DNA of 64,000 nt from contig OZ020245.1 of NCBI GenBank assembly GCA_963971285.1, positions 16,692,983-16,756,982 on the forward strand, read 5' to 3'. Origin of the DNA: Astropecten irregularis (Eukaryota; Echinodermata; Asteroidea; Paxillosida; Astropectinidae). The position numbers and the translations under genes were made by a program. The notes beneath the pieces were generated by a model. It saw only the letters and a list, made by a program, of their open reading frames with translations, was not told the origin of the DNA and searched no databases. Positions 51,358-63,545 of the stretch are shown here, in pieces (the stretch's first letter is position 1; each line of letters begins with the position of its first letter).

Positions 51358-54300
51358 ATGTCTTCATTTAGCAGGATTACTAAAAGAGAAGGTGGCGTTC
51401 AGAGAGTCAATGGAATTAGGAAGATTGGAATGGTAGCCACCTTGCTGGTGTTGATTCTAGCTGGTGCATGCGGAGCCGATGCGGGTAGTACACGACCCCC
51501 TAATGTCGTCATCTTCATCATGGATGACGTGGGTATGGGGGATATCGGCTGTTATGGAAACGACACCATCAAAACGCCCAATATCGACGGTCTAGCCAGG
51601 GAAGGGGCCATGCTGACCCACCACATGGCTCAGCCGCTGTGTACCCCTAGTAGGGCAGCTCTGATGACTGGTCGGTTACCAGTAAGATACGGTAAGGACT
51701 AGCAATATTACTAGTTGTATACCGTTCATTAATTGTATATCTCGTGCTGCCTGTTGGAAATTTTGTTCAAACCTCTTCCCACACCCGAAACACCTTGGCT
51801 TAATGTCTACAATTTTAAATCCCTGTCATTTCCCAGAGTTTAAATCTTTGATCAGTGAACTAACCGCTGTTTCGCTTCATGTAATAATCGCGTTCTGGCT
51901 CGGGAACCAACGCACGGATTCTAAGACCCGGATCCAGGTGAAAAATAAACAGGCCCGCTTTAAAGGCAGTGTACAGGATTTGCAAGGCCTCCAAAAACAA
52001 AATTAACTAAACAGTTCGTAAACAGTGCAAACCGTCACCATGGGATATCTTGGTTTATCACATGCTAGGTTTTTCAAGAAAATCAAGATTTAGTGTCTTT
52101 TAAAAAGATTGTCGTCCCATGGAGGAAGGAAAAGAGTTCCTCCATGGTCGTCCGAACGATTTAGTAACATTTCGAAAGCGTGGTGTAACTGTGACGGATT
52201 TGGAAGGGGTAAGATAATTAGTTCGGCCTTATTTCTGCTATCCGGAATTCCAGATGAACAAAGCGGAAAAGGGTACATGAAACAACGTCTGTAAGGACGT
52301 TTAAGACCTTCACTTCTGTTAAAGTTCCAAATCCAGCCAAAACGCACACTTTGCAAATCCTATATGCTCCCTTTAAAGTATATACAAAGGGAACTTTGAC
52401 ATTGACGTCGGCGATCCTAGTTCAACGAACAGTTATTTTCACACTTCTCTTTAATAGATTTTGCTTGCTACCTGGAAACTGACTAAATTAGATTGCAGTT
52501 AGATAAGAAGTCACCCATTGAACTTTGCCGTAATTTTGGCTGATCAATGTGTGTAGGCACTGCTGAGGATCGACAGTGACCCTATAATGCTGATTGTATT
52601 TCAGGGCAAAATGGCAGCCCACAGCAATTCTAAAGTCCACCACCGAACATTTTCTCTTAAACAAAAACCAAGCAAAATGAAGTACAGTTAATAATACACC
52701 AGCCAGGGTGTCGTGTTATACCTGGCTACGTATAATAGTTTCTGTAGGCCTATTTGTATTTCCGTCTTGAATGAAATTAATTTTTTCAATAGGCAACAAT
52801 TAACTTTGTTTAAAAGCAGGCAGATTTTGTAAGCTAATGATTCAAAGGATGATTTTCATGCCTGCCATGTGGGGAAAATGCTATATTTATAATCATCCCT
52901 TTTTGTGGGTGATGAGACGGGGTCTGTGAAGTGAGTCCATTGCTCAGTAGGGGTGTGTGCGTGGGATAGTCAAACTCAGGGCCTTCGTGCATGGTGGATT
53001 CCATAGGTAGTGGGTTCCAGTCCAAACAAAAGTATCACGGTGGCTGCCTCCTTGAGCAAGACATTGTCTCCAATCGCTAATTACTTTCCACCAAGGAGTA
53101 ACAAGGAGTGATGGTAAAGTTGGTTGTTGTCCTTATAGATGCTTATTAGCTTATGCATTGGGAGCTGAGATGATGTAAAACAGTCATGTCCCAAAGACCT
53201 GACAAGAAGGATTGATGATACGTACGTTGATAGACCCAATGATCACTGACCTGGGAAAGGAATTTGTTCATCTTACTCCAGGAATGGGGGCACAAGGAGA
53301 GATGAGGGTGTTCCTGTACATGACGGCACCAGGTGGAGTGCCATCCAGTGAGATCACGGTGGCTGAGATGCTCAAGGAGGATGGATACGCCACCGCTATG
53401 ATAGGTAAGCGTAATGTCCAACCAACCTTGGACTAAACGTCCCATTAGGAAACAAACTTTACCCTAAACATTATTATATCACATGCATCAGTAATGTTCC
53501 TCATCAACGTTCCCGTATCACAACGTAACGGGTTTCAGAAGATCAGTAGTCGTAGTTGGAAACCTTTGAGAAGCCCGTCGTGCATGGTTTGCGACCGTCA
53601 TTTCAGATACTAGATTGTTTTTGGATGACGGTTGTCTGTGACATTTTGCCATTTTATCAAAACCAAATCTTGCTATAGTTTAACTGCATACAAATTTCCA
53701 CACATGGAAACTATTTTTCTTTGTCTTGCTGTTCTGTCCGACAGGCAAGTGGCATTTGGGAGTTTCATGCACTGAGGAGGATTCCTGTTCCGATCCAAAT
53801 TCACAAGGATTTGACTATTTCTACGGTCTACCTGTCACCAATCTACGGGACTGTGGTTCTGAGAGTACGGTGTCTCAAGCTTGGGCCAAGCCACGGCGTG
53901 TGTATACCAAGATGAGGTATTCCGTACTTGGAGCCCTAGCCGCTGTCATCATCTTAAGATGGTTGAATGTCATCGCTTGGAGGGGCCTGGTGTTCTTTAT
54001 GTTTGTAGCCCTTGCAGCTAACGGTTCCCTGTTGATGTACTGGAAGGCGATTCGCGTCAATTGCGTCCTGATGGAGAACCGGGAGGTGGTGGAGTACCCT
54101 CTCCGGTATGACCACCTGACGGAGAGGCTGCACAGCCGCGCCGTCCAGTTCATGGAACGCCACCAAGACCAACCCTTCTTCCTCGTCATGTCCTTTGTAC
54201 AGGCACACACGGCACTCTACAACAACGACCAGTTCAGGAATCACAGCCTCCACGGTCGCTACGGTGATAACTTGGAGGAGATGGATTGGAGCGTAGGGGA

Positions 54301-56600
54301 GGTGCTGGCGTCACTTAAGAAGCTGGACCTGGAGGGAGACACCTTTGTGTATCTGACGTCAGATAACGGAGGTCACGTGGAGGAGTTTACGGAGAATGGT
54401 GAACGAGAAGGTGGCTGGAACGGAATTTATAAAGGTAATACTATAGACGAGCAAGTGTTAAAGATTATTAATGAATCGGAGAGTATTTTGTCAAGTCCTT
54501 TTTGGCCTTTATTTTTCAACCACTAAAGGCCATATCTCACCAACGGAGACGTCACCGCGACGTCTCCAACGTATCAGTAGCTGCAGTCGCGGAAACGTCT
54601 CCAACATAAAAATGGCTTGCGCTCCCACCAAGGAGACGTCTCCAGACAAGGTGACAGGCACTTAGCCCGACAGTCGCGGGGATGTTGCTGTCAACTCTCC
54701 AGGTAGTCGCTGCGATGCATCCAAGACGTTTCTTATAGTTGCAGCGAGTCTCCGAGACGTTTCCGGGCAGTTGCGGCGAATTGGCTGATAGTTTGCCCTG
54801 GGTATCCGCAAGGTTGCTAACTTCTTCTTGCACATGTTCACCTGACTTGGATTAGGGGGGATGTCAGCACGCTCCCAGTCACTTGTAAATTGGGTCAAAA
54901 TGCATCAAGCTGATTCGCGGAGACGTCTCCAGTCTTCTGGTCTTAGCAGGTCTCCGCGACGTCTCTGACACGTTGCGGAGACATTGCGGAGACGTCTTAG
55001 CAGTCGCGGATATAATTAGTATCAAAGATCAAATATGTTTAAACTTAATCATAATCTTCAGGACACGTATCGTAGACGTCGCGGAGACGTCTCTGCAACT
55101 AGCAAAATCTTGAGTCGCAAACCAGTTTCAAGCCCGGTGAGATACCCCCTTAAAGCCACGATTGACTTGACTTAAATTTCCTACCAAACCTGACAGCAAG
55201 TTGGCAAGCATTGTTGCTGATTAAAAACCTCTTTCCTTCCTTCAAAAGGTGGTAAAGGCAACACATGGGAAGGAGGAATCCGAGTGCCAACAGTCGTCAA
55301 GTACCCAGGCATCATCCCACCAGGCACCGTGGTGTCGCAGCCGACTCACCTACCTGACGTCCTACCCACAGTGGCTCGAGTCACCGGGGTCAAGCTACCC
55401 GATGACCGGGTCTATGACGGCCGAGACCTGATACCACTGCTGACCAGCACCGGCAAGGAGGAGATCTTACACGAGTTCATGTTCCATTACTGCGGAGGTT
55501 TCATCAATGCTGTCAGATACACACCTAAAGACGGTAAGTGGTAAGAAGGACGTGTAGAGGGTGTGACTGGTTCCCTGATCAAGTTCACTGATCCACATCA
55601 AACACTTTCGATCTCAGACTGGCAGGTGCGGTTCTAGAGTCAACATTTATGGGGGGGGGGGCTAGAAGAGCCATTATTTATTTTATTTATTTTTTTTTGG
55701 GGGGGGGGCTAGAAGAACCAATATTTTGGGTTCTTCTAACACTCGCTTCTGCTATGTATTATTAGGGGTCGAAAAACATGCACATTATAGCCCACACAAC
55801 GCGTTTTTTAAAATGTAATTGGCGCTTAATAACTGAAAAAATTCAGTATTTTCAAGAATTGTTTTTTTCACTTGCATTTTTTTTTTGGGGGGGGGGGGCT
55901 GGACAAAATTTTTGGGGGGCTACAGCCCCCCTAGCCCCCCCGTAGAACCGCGCCTGCAGGCTGGGCTCCGTGATCATAATGGGTTGATGATTGGTATCCA
56001 AGTGCGCCCATAAATGCCTGCAACTCGATCACGTTGTAGCCGTATCCTTCGCAATCCAGCACCCCAGCTGCGAGTAAGGATTATCATCCTGAAGGATCAG
56101 CATCAGATCATCTTATAGTTCCATCTATCATGACATGACAGCTTAACAGGAAGATACAACCAAAAATCCAAAAGTATTTTGAACTTCATGATTTCAAAGT
56201 TCTTTACTTGTGGGTTTGTTCCTCAGATGGAAGTAGTACATACAAGGTGCACTACGCTACCAGTCGTCTGGTACCTGGAATACACGACATCATGGGATGC
56301 TTCAATACCTACACGTGCGCCTGCTCAGGACGGAATACGGACATCCACAACCCACCCTTGGTCTATGACATCACCAGAGACCCATCGGAGGCCAGCCCGA
56401 TGGACAACAGCGACCCCAGGGTCAAGGAGATCGTCAGAGAGGTGGCCGAGGCGGTGACCAGACATAAACTGACCATCCCTGACCAGAATCCGTTCCAGTT
56501 CAGCGTGCTGCAGTTGTTTCCTAGACCGTGGAACAGGCCGCTATGCGGCAACTTCCCTTCATACACGTGCACGGACCCGTACATGAACCAACTGAATTAA
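51358..56600 (+). CDS. Steryl-sulfatase-like arylsulfatase, copy B (five exons, complete)
   Basis: Exons: 51358-51691, 53282-53404, 53745-54434, 55249-55533, 56227-56600; about 601 aa. An in-frame ATG exists upstream at 51283, but the start at 51358 matches copy A and puts a signal peptide near the N-terminus. The motif set is complete: [15 protein letters not shown] (formylglycine site), GKWHLG, TSDNG and NGIYKG. The exon 3 hairpin has two hydrophobic segments and differs strongly from copy A, whereas exon 4 and the rest of exon 3 are almost identical. A canonical AATAAA lies at 56611-56616, just past the stop. Intron 3 contains a TIR element at 54527-55150 and intron 4 a hAT-type MITE at 55623-55956. 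The upstream region resembles that of copy A. Predicted role: sulfate ester hydrolysis on a membrane-anchored lumenal enzyme; the substrate is unknown. Confidence 0.9.
54527..55150. mobile_element. TIR transposon (624 bp) rich in GGAGACGTCTCC sites
   Basis: Ends AGGCCATATCTCACC and GGTGAGATACCCCCT with TAA on both sides (54524-54526, 55151-55153), a Harbinger-like duplication. The interior has more than a dozen copies of GAGACGTC/GACGTCTC in both orientations. Located in intron 3 of sulfatase B. Confidence 0.85.
55623..55956. mobile_element. hAT-type MITE (334 bp) in intron 4 of sulfatase B
   Basis: Inverted ends CAGGTGCGGTTCTA and TAGAACCGCGCCTG with 8-bp duplications CAGACTGG (55615-55622) and CAGGCTGG (55957-55964), one mismatch. 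Contains several G-runs. Confidence 0.82.
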
Positions 56601-57478
56601 AAATCAATCGAATAAAATGACCAAGATCAGTTTCCTTCCTGTAAAGTGTAAACCTTTATTATCTCAGGTAAAATCCCGAAAATCACATAATTGAAATGCT
56701 TATCTGATGACCACGTGAGGGATCACGTGGGAAAAAGGCAGAGTGTACAATCTCGGTAACAATGTTGCCCACTTAGGGCAACATACCTGGGCAACACGAC
56801 TTTGGGCCCAGTGTACACTAGTAACATTTGGCCAACATTTTACCGAGATTTTGAGGCTGGGACATTTACCGAGTTACCCAACTCGTTTTGCTCTGTGTAC
56901 ACTGACAACATTTTCAGCAACAAGGTACCTGGGCAACATGTTACCGAGATTGTTACCGAAAATCTTGACAGTGTACACTATGTTTTAGTCACCTTTTTTG
57001 CTGTCATTTTGTTTGTTATTTCAGAAAGTGCCCATTGAAACTACTTGATATTTCCATTTTAAAGATTGTGAATAAATTTAAACACGAGAGAACGTATTAA
57101 GTGATTACGTCAAGGTTATTTTAACATTTTGCGTATTAATTTTTGAATATTGCGTTTCATTAAATTTACGAGACGTTACTAGCCTTGAAGTTTTCAACAG
57201 CGGACAGAAGCCCCGTTAGGTTAACACTGACATCAGTATCGAGAAGACTTGCCATAGAGTTTGTACATGTCTGGAAATAAAATGTAATTTAATTTAACCT
57301 TGCAGTTTTACAAATTTTTTTTTGCAAATAATTGTTTTCATTCAAGCACTCAATACTTACTTTCTATAACATAGAGAGATTCAGTAAATAAAGAAAGAAA
57401 ACAAGATGGCATGGCAGTTCACACTAAAGTCTTAACTATTATGGATGATTATGAAATAATAACATCGCTTGGAGTTGG
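56601..57478. other. 3' flank of sulfatase B with one MITE-like element
   Basis: AATAAA at 56611-56616 for sulfatase B. 56742-56979 has AGTGTACA and TGTACACT at its ends with repeated GGGCAACAT and TTACCGAGATT in both orientations, so it is probably a MITE. The rest is AT-rich without a gene. Confidence 0.6.
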
Positions 57479-57551
57479 AGGGCCTGACGCGTTTTTATCC
57501 TAGCAGGGCTTTCGATGAAGATTTGCTCGGATCGAAACGCGTCAGGCCCTC
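57479..57551. repeat. Penelope-like tail hairpin
   Basis: GGAGGGCCTGACGCGTTT at the left pairs with GAAACGCGTCAGGCCCTC(C) at the right, around CGATGAAGATTTGCTCGGAT. It is related to 31876-31911. The sequence after it continues only at 59095. Confidence 0.65.
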
Positions 57552-58097
57552 CGTCACAAAGTGAATTACACTTCGATTGCTTTACTGCTTATTTTCCTTT
57601 ATTGATGTATTGTTGTGAGTTACCATTGTGAATATTTATGCTAATTAGTTCCTCCCAGTATGAAGTGAGTCTTCCCCAGTATAGCGGGTAAGGAATGGAC
57701 TTCTTTTTATAGGGAAATCAGGAATATGCTAATTTAGTTTTGGTTGAGTGATTTTGTTGCATTGGCATAGGGACTGTGAACAGTCAATGGGCACTGCTGT
57801 ATAAGCAGTCACTCATTGTTTGTATTCCTGTGTGGAAGCTATATACACTGTATATGGTACTGTGTGTACCAGGGCGTGGCCCAAGAAGTACCGTATGAAA
57901 AAGTCAGTTCACGAAACTGTAAGTTTTCCTTTCTTTATTTATCAACTTATTTGACAGTAACATAATTACATTGGACCTAGAATGTGTTCAGTAGTAAAGG
58001 ATTTCAGGAGAAAAATCACCGTTTAGAACTAAGAACGGAGAATCCATTTTATGTGCAGCAAAATGTATCTTTATCCAGCATTATTCCTAGGGATATA

Positions 58098-58194
58098 CAC
58101 GGGTTTACACTTCGGCGGCCATCTTAGATTTTGATCGCAACTTCAAAACGAGGCAATTCCACGCATGCGCACTTTTCGAAGTATAAACCCGTGT
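58098..58194. mobile_element. MITE with ends ACACGGGTTTACACTTC (third copy)
   Basis: Same family as 30079-30278, with better preserved ends; flanked by TA on both sides. Confidence 0.85.
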
Positions 58195-58646
58195 ATTATC
58201 TGTAGGGATTGGAGTAGTGTAGTGTAGAAAGGAGAAATATAAGTGGTTATTTTATGGTGAGATTATGTTTTTTGTTAAAAGACCTTTTCCCCCACCGAGA
58301 AGCTATCAAGAGTCAAGGGCCGAGGTCCTTTGGGGAGCCAAGTGTGTGTGGAGAGGGGACAACGCAGAGATATGTGTGGCAGAGTAACCGGTAGGCAGGC
58401 ATAGGTGAAGTGAAGGGGATCCAGAGTGCAGGTACCAACCTACTACCCGACTGTGTGGCCAGCTTTATACGGTACATCGCTGAGTGCGTACTCTCCATCA
58501 CTCCAGGGCGAGTCCGTGCGACTGGCTGTGGCATCCACTATGGTCTGCACGACTTTTGTGTTCAACGGTACCTCACTATAAACTGCAGCCCCAAGGACGT
58601 TGCCGGGTCAGCGCCCCATCCAACCCCGCCCAGTGGAATCTCCAAA

Positions 58647-58775
58647 GATTCAAAGAACATTACCGCTAGTTACCGCGATCCGAAGAACGTTACCGCGAGT
58701 TACCGCGATCCGAAGAACGTTACCGCCAGTTACCGCAATCCGAAGAACGTTACCGCAATCCAAAGAAGCTTACCG
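58647..58775 (+). repeat. 30-bp minisatellite, about four units
   Basis: Units of GAAGAACGTTACCGCGAGTT plus ACCGCGATCC. The period is a multiple of three, so one frame reads KNVTASYRDP repeatedly, but that frame lacks an ATG and I do not call a gene. Confidence 0.85.
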
Positions 58776-59518
58776 CGAGAACCCGTAGTTGAGAACGGTT
58801 GTATACATTATAGTGAAAGCTTACTAGTACATGAAGTGCCGTGCGGGTGCCAGTGTTAGTCGATTTCTGTGTATAAAATGTGATTGTAATTTTGGTTTTG
58901 ACGTGAAATTGTAGTTGAGCTGGAACGGAGTAAAGAGTTGTTTTTTTTTTGTTTGTTGGGGGGGGGGTGTAATTAAATAGAATCAATTACTTTCAGAGTA
59001 AACTTGGATAGTCCTTGGTTTTATACATCTGTCTGTGCGTCTCAACCATCTTCACTGTTGTCCCCCATGGGAAAGACGGACCCATGGTGTGACACCATCC
59101 AACTCCAAGCATTATATACATTCCAGGTCATTCTTTTGGCCGATTAGCTGTTTGCAGCAGTTTATTACTTGTAGTAATATTAACTACAATATCAAGCTTA
59201 AAGTCCATTGATCGACCGTAATTTAGTGGATTCAAACACCTGAATGTATGCATTCCAACAAAAACAAACATTCAGGACGAAAACCCAAATATGTAATACA
59301 ACAGTAATGATTTCAAACATTTCACGTGGATCAGTTTTAGTCCATTTACGAATAGCGAATTTGAACAAACTTGTTCGTACCGTCATAGTACCTATAAAGA
59401 ACAAATACGCAATGGAAAATATCGCAGTAATACATAATTAATGTTGGAAACGGATGCTAAGTTACCCATCACCGAGTGCCTTTAAAAAAACAAAATTACA
59501 ATGTGTATTTACCAATAT

Positions 59519-59806
59519 CGAAGTCCTTTTTATTTCATTTTTCAAAATGAGAAATCAAGTCCTTTTATTTCATTTTTCTATCTGAGGAATGAAGTCCTTT
59601 TTATTTCATTTTTCTATCTGAGAAATCAAGTCCTTTTTATTCATTTTTCTATCTGAGAAATCAAGTCCTTTTTATTTCATTTTTCTATCTGAGAAATCAA
59701 GTCCTTTTTATTTCATTTTTCTATCTGAGAAATCAAGTCCTTTTTATTTCATTTTTCTATCTGAGAAATCAAGTCCTTTTTATTTCATTTTTCTATCTGA
59801 GAAATC
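59519..59806 (+). repeat. Minisatellite, 35-36 bp unit, eight copies
   Basis: Unit AAGTCCTTTTTATTTCATTT plus TTCTATCTGAGAAATC. The first copies are slightly different and later ones nearly identical, as expected from recent expansion. Confidence 0.95.
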
Positions 59807-60223
59807 AGCATGACAATGATTAAGATTAGTTTCATAGTAAAATATTGAAGAGTAAAATAATTCTGCCAGACATTTTGTGACCCGTTTAACACTCTAAGAT
59901 AATATGAACGTGAACTTCACTTTGGGTGTAATCTTTCTGAAATAGTGTCAAAGTACCGAATGGTTGAAACTGCATAGAGCGTCCCACTTCCAGTATGACG
60001 GTATGACCTTTGAACACACACACATAAAGACTATATTACCTGATATGCTGTTTGAGAGCGACGGGGTTGCAGTTTAGTTTGACAGACATTCGCATATCTG
60101 TATGTCTACGAACAGCTACCCTGGGCCGAAGTCTAAATACGCCTAACATTGAGATTCGCAGAGACGAATGATTGTATAATGCAGTTGACAAGCAGCGCCG
60201 TACCAACATAGTTGACTTGCAAA

Positions 60224-63157
60224 ATGCACTTTTCCAGGGAAGGAGTTTTGGAGAATGCCAGTAGTGGATTCAGGACCGGCTTGATGCTTTTGATTCTAGT
60301 TGGGGCAGTCTTAACGGATCGTGGGCCCGATACGGACTCCGCTCGGCCCCCTAATGTCGTCATCTTCATCATGGATGATGTGGGCATGGGAGATATCGGC
60401 TGCTATGGAAACGACACCATCAAAACGCCCAATATCGACGGTCTAGCCAGGGAGGGGGGCATGCTGACCCAGCATATCGCCTTGCCGATGTGTACACCGA
60501 GCAGGGCAGCATTGATGACTGGTCGGTTGCCGGTGCGATACGGTGAGCAAAATAACGATCCAATTTAACCAAACCCGGGCAATTTCCCAATTGCAAGGCT
60601 TAAGAACTTATGAGATTATAGAAAAGAGCAAAGAAATGGCAAATATATTTTGAAAGCCGAAGACCAGTAACAAAGAGGAAAGTATCATAAACTCTAAATT
60701 GATATCTTTTGTCCCTATTCTTATCTTTGCTTTGGCGATACGTACCTTTGTCTCAAAAGGCATATAGAGCTCCAATTCAACTGAGACAACATTTGATAAT
60801 AATTGCTTGTCCATTTTAGTTGTCGGGCAGACTGGTGCCTCTCTACTCTCTAGCGCCCTCTTGTGGCCATGCATATAATATAAAATTATTTAATTTAGTG
60901 GCTACGGTGGCTTTGAAGATGCATCAAACATTCAATGTTTACGTCATTGTCCATGGCACATTGTAGGCCTATGACTTCCTCTAATGAGTACTAACGTCGA
61001 CCTTCACGAAAAATGTTACCACCCAAGGCCTGGATGTAGGGAAAATTATTATTTCAATATTAACTTTAACATTCTTCAATTTGACAGGTATGGACTTGAA
61101 CGGTGGAATGAGGGTTTTGTTTTTCCTGTCAGCTGGTGGGGGCCTGCCGTCTAGAGAAATCACCATTGCAGAACTGTTGAAAGATGCCGGTTATTCCACG
61201 GCACTGATAGGTAAGCGTGTCTCAGGGTTAAAACCGTCATGAAACGGGGGTCGTGACCAACTTGTACCCGTGATCGGCTTGTATATTGACCAATATTTGG
61301 AGGTTAGTACTGTATTAGGGCCTTCGTGAAACCAGGCTTGAGGCTAGGCTTGGTACTTATTTTGCTACCGCCATTTGAGGCCCACAAAACGAAATGACGA
61401 GATTTGGCCACATGACGAAGCCGAATAAAGGCTTCAGCTTCACCATGTATCTCAAGCCCTTCATTTGATTTAAAACACGATATTCCCAAGCCTAGCCTCA
61501 AACCTCATTTCGCAAAGTCCCATAGATAGTTGTAGAAATAAATTCATGTGCCCAATGCGTATCTGGAGAGAGTCGACACAATTATTTGATTCTGTGCATT
61601 GTGATTGGCCAACGCGTTTCAAACTCTTGGAGACGCATTGTTTAGAATCGCCCGTTTTGCAAAATATTGTATGGAAGGTAATATCTTTAATATGCAAAAA
61701 AGTGCCAATAACGGCCATTGAAACAAGAAAGAAGACATTTTCTTGAAAGCACATTCTGACGGCAATAAAATTTTGTTTGTGATCAAAGTTCACAGAGCAT
61801 GTAGCCTAAGGTTGATTCCATATTGTTTTCGCTGTTCGTCCACAGGGAAATGGCACCTGGGGATCACATGTGATGAGGATAATTCTTGTTCAGATCCAAA
61901 TTCTCAGGGCTTTGATTATTTCTACGGCCTTCCATTGACCAATCTGTTAGACTGCGGGAAGGAGAGTACCATTTTCCATGCCTGGGCGAAAGCAGTAGAC
62001 TTCCACACCAAGATGGGGTACTCGGTGATTGCAGCATTGGTAGTCATCTTTCTTCTCAAGTGGTTGAATGGCATCACTTGGAAGGGCGTCGCCTTCCTCT
62101 TGTTCCTTGTGCTGCTAGTCAGTGTCATCATCTTATTGCTTCCGGAGCTGGTGAGACTGGGCTGCGTCCTGATGGAGAACCGAGAGGTGGTGGAGTACCC
62201 TCTCCGGTACGACCACCTGACGGAGAGGCTGCACAGCCGCGCCGTCCAGTTCATGGAACGCCACCAAGACCAACCCTTCTTCCTCGTCATGTCCTTTGTG
62301 CAGGCCCACACGGCACTCTTCAACAACGACCAGTTCAGAAATCACAGCCTCCACGGTCGCTACGGGGATAACTTGGAGGAGATGGACTGGAGCGTAGGGG
62401 AGGTGCTGGCGTCACTGAAGAAGCTGGACCTGGAGGGAGACACCTTTGTGTATCTGACGTCAGACAACGGAGGTCACGTGGAGGAGTTTACGGAGAATGG
62501 CGAACGACAAGGAGGCTGGAACGGAATCTATAAAGGTTCACAGTAGCAAGAAGCACCTTTGACCCCATGAATCACCTTCCCTTTTGTTTAAAGATGTTTG
62601 TTTGTTTGATTTCCTGAAAAAAAGAAGATTTCTGTAAGGGATTAGGGAATAGATGACTCGGCAGACCTATCGTCAGGATGACAGAAGACCAGCTAATATC
62701 CACACAAAGTTTGAAAGCGGTGACAATGTGAAACATTATAATCTGATTTTTGCATGGGAGTTACGTTTGGATACAATATAGGTCAGAATTTCACAAACAT
62801 GTAAGTGAATGTTTATTGGGAAAACCAATTGATTACAATGAGGGTTGCATTTCATTACTGGTTCCTGTTTAGGTGGTAAAGCCAGCACTTGGGAAGGAGG
62901 TATCCGAGTGCCAACAGTCGTGAAGTACCCAGGCATCATCCCACCAGGCACAGTGGTGTCACAGCCGACTCACCTACCTGACGTCCTACCCACAGTGGCC
63001 CGAGTCACCGGGGTCAAGCTACCCGATGACCGGGTCTATGACGGCCGAGACCTGATACCACTGCTGACCAGCACCGGCAAGGAGGAGATCTTGCACGAGT
63101 TCATGTTCCATTACTGCGGAGGTTCAATCAATGCTGTCAGATACACACCAAGATCGG
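60224..63157 (+). CDS. Steryl-sulfatase-like arylsulfatase, copy C (exons 1-4; last exon beyond window)
   Basis: Exons 60224-60542, 61088-61210, 61846-62535 and 62873-63157 keep the sizes and phase 1 junctions of copies A and B (exon 1 is 15 nt shorter). The first ATG in frame is at 60224 and is followed by a hydrophobic signal segment. Motifs: [26 protein letters not shown]. The hairpin in exon 3 is highly hydrophobic and unlike that of A or B. The exon 4 donor GTAAGT follows at 63158. No sequence matching the last exon appears before 64000, so the gene is cut by the window edge rather than visibly broken. It is the most diverged of the three in exons 1 and 2, but exon 4 is nearly identical to B, which suggests gene conversion. 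Confidence 0.87.
61318..61521. mobile_element. Foldback MITE, family copy 2 (intron 2 of sulfatase C)
   Basis: GGGCCTTCGTGAAACCAGGC to its inverted partner ending GCAAAGTCCC, sharing CTTGAGGCTAGGCTTGG and GCTTCA stretches with 18887-19106. Confidence 0.85.
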
Positions 63158-63227
63158 GTAAGTGAATCTCATTGGGAAGTACGGGCGTACGACTGTCCTT
63201 TCAGAACAACACTTTTATATGAGGTGG

Positions 63228-63545
63228 GATGCTGTGGCCTAGTGGTCTGACGTGTCGTACTCAAGATCTTGCGGTCAATCTACAAATTGTGGGTTCGAAT
63301 CCAGCCAAGGGCTAGTGGTGCTTGCGTCCTTGGGCAAGACGCTTTGTCACATATTGCTCCTCTTCTCCCAGGTGTAAATGGGTACCTGTGAGTGTAGAGA
63401 TGACTTTGTGTGGCTCTATACTCCCCAGGGAGTTAAGATTGTTTCAGAAATGTAAGTGGGGCTCAATGACCAGGTAAGCGCCTTGAGCACCCCCTGGGTG
63501 GATATGTTGCGCATTATAAAATAATGTCTTTATTATCATTATTTT
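63228..63545 (+). mobile_element. tRNA-derived SINE (about 318 bp)
   Basis: The head has an A box (TGGCCTAGTGGTC) and a B box (GGTTCGAATCC at 63293-63303); the body has TTGGGCAAGACGCTTT, CAGGTGTAAATGGGTACCTG and GCGCCTTGAGCACC; the tail is ATTATAAAATAATG followed by TTATTATCATTATT. It lies where the last intron of sulfatase C should be. A body fragment of the same type appears near 53045. Confidence 0.82.

Larger units (their letters stand above)
57552..59094. mobile_element. 1.54-kb insertion in a Penelope-like remnant, possibly a solo LTR
   Basis: The tail CAGGCCCTCC...AAC-CCAAGCATT, contiguous at 31900-31930, is interrupted here. The insertion starts (C)GTCACAAAG and ends GTGTGACA; flanks CCCTC (57547-57551) and CCATC (59095-59099) look like a 5-bp duplication with one mismatch. 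Ends of the TGTCAC/GTGACA type fit an LTR, but no primer site or ORF proves it. It contains a nested MITE at 58098-58194 and an in-frame 30-bp repeat at 58647-58775. Confidence 0.45.

Noticed and set aside
58410-58859. 149-codon frame with KNVTASYRDP repeats
   Set aside because: Opens at GTG without an ATG, the repeats stem from a 30-bp minisatellite, and the flanks look like a mobile insertion.
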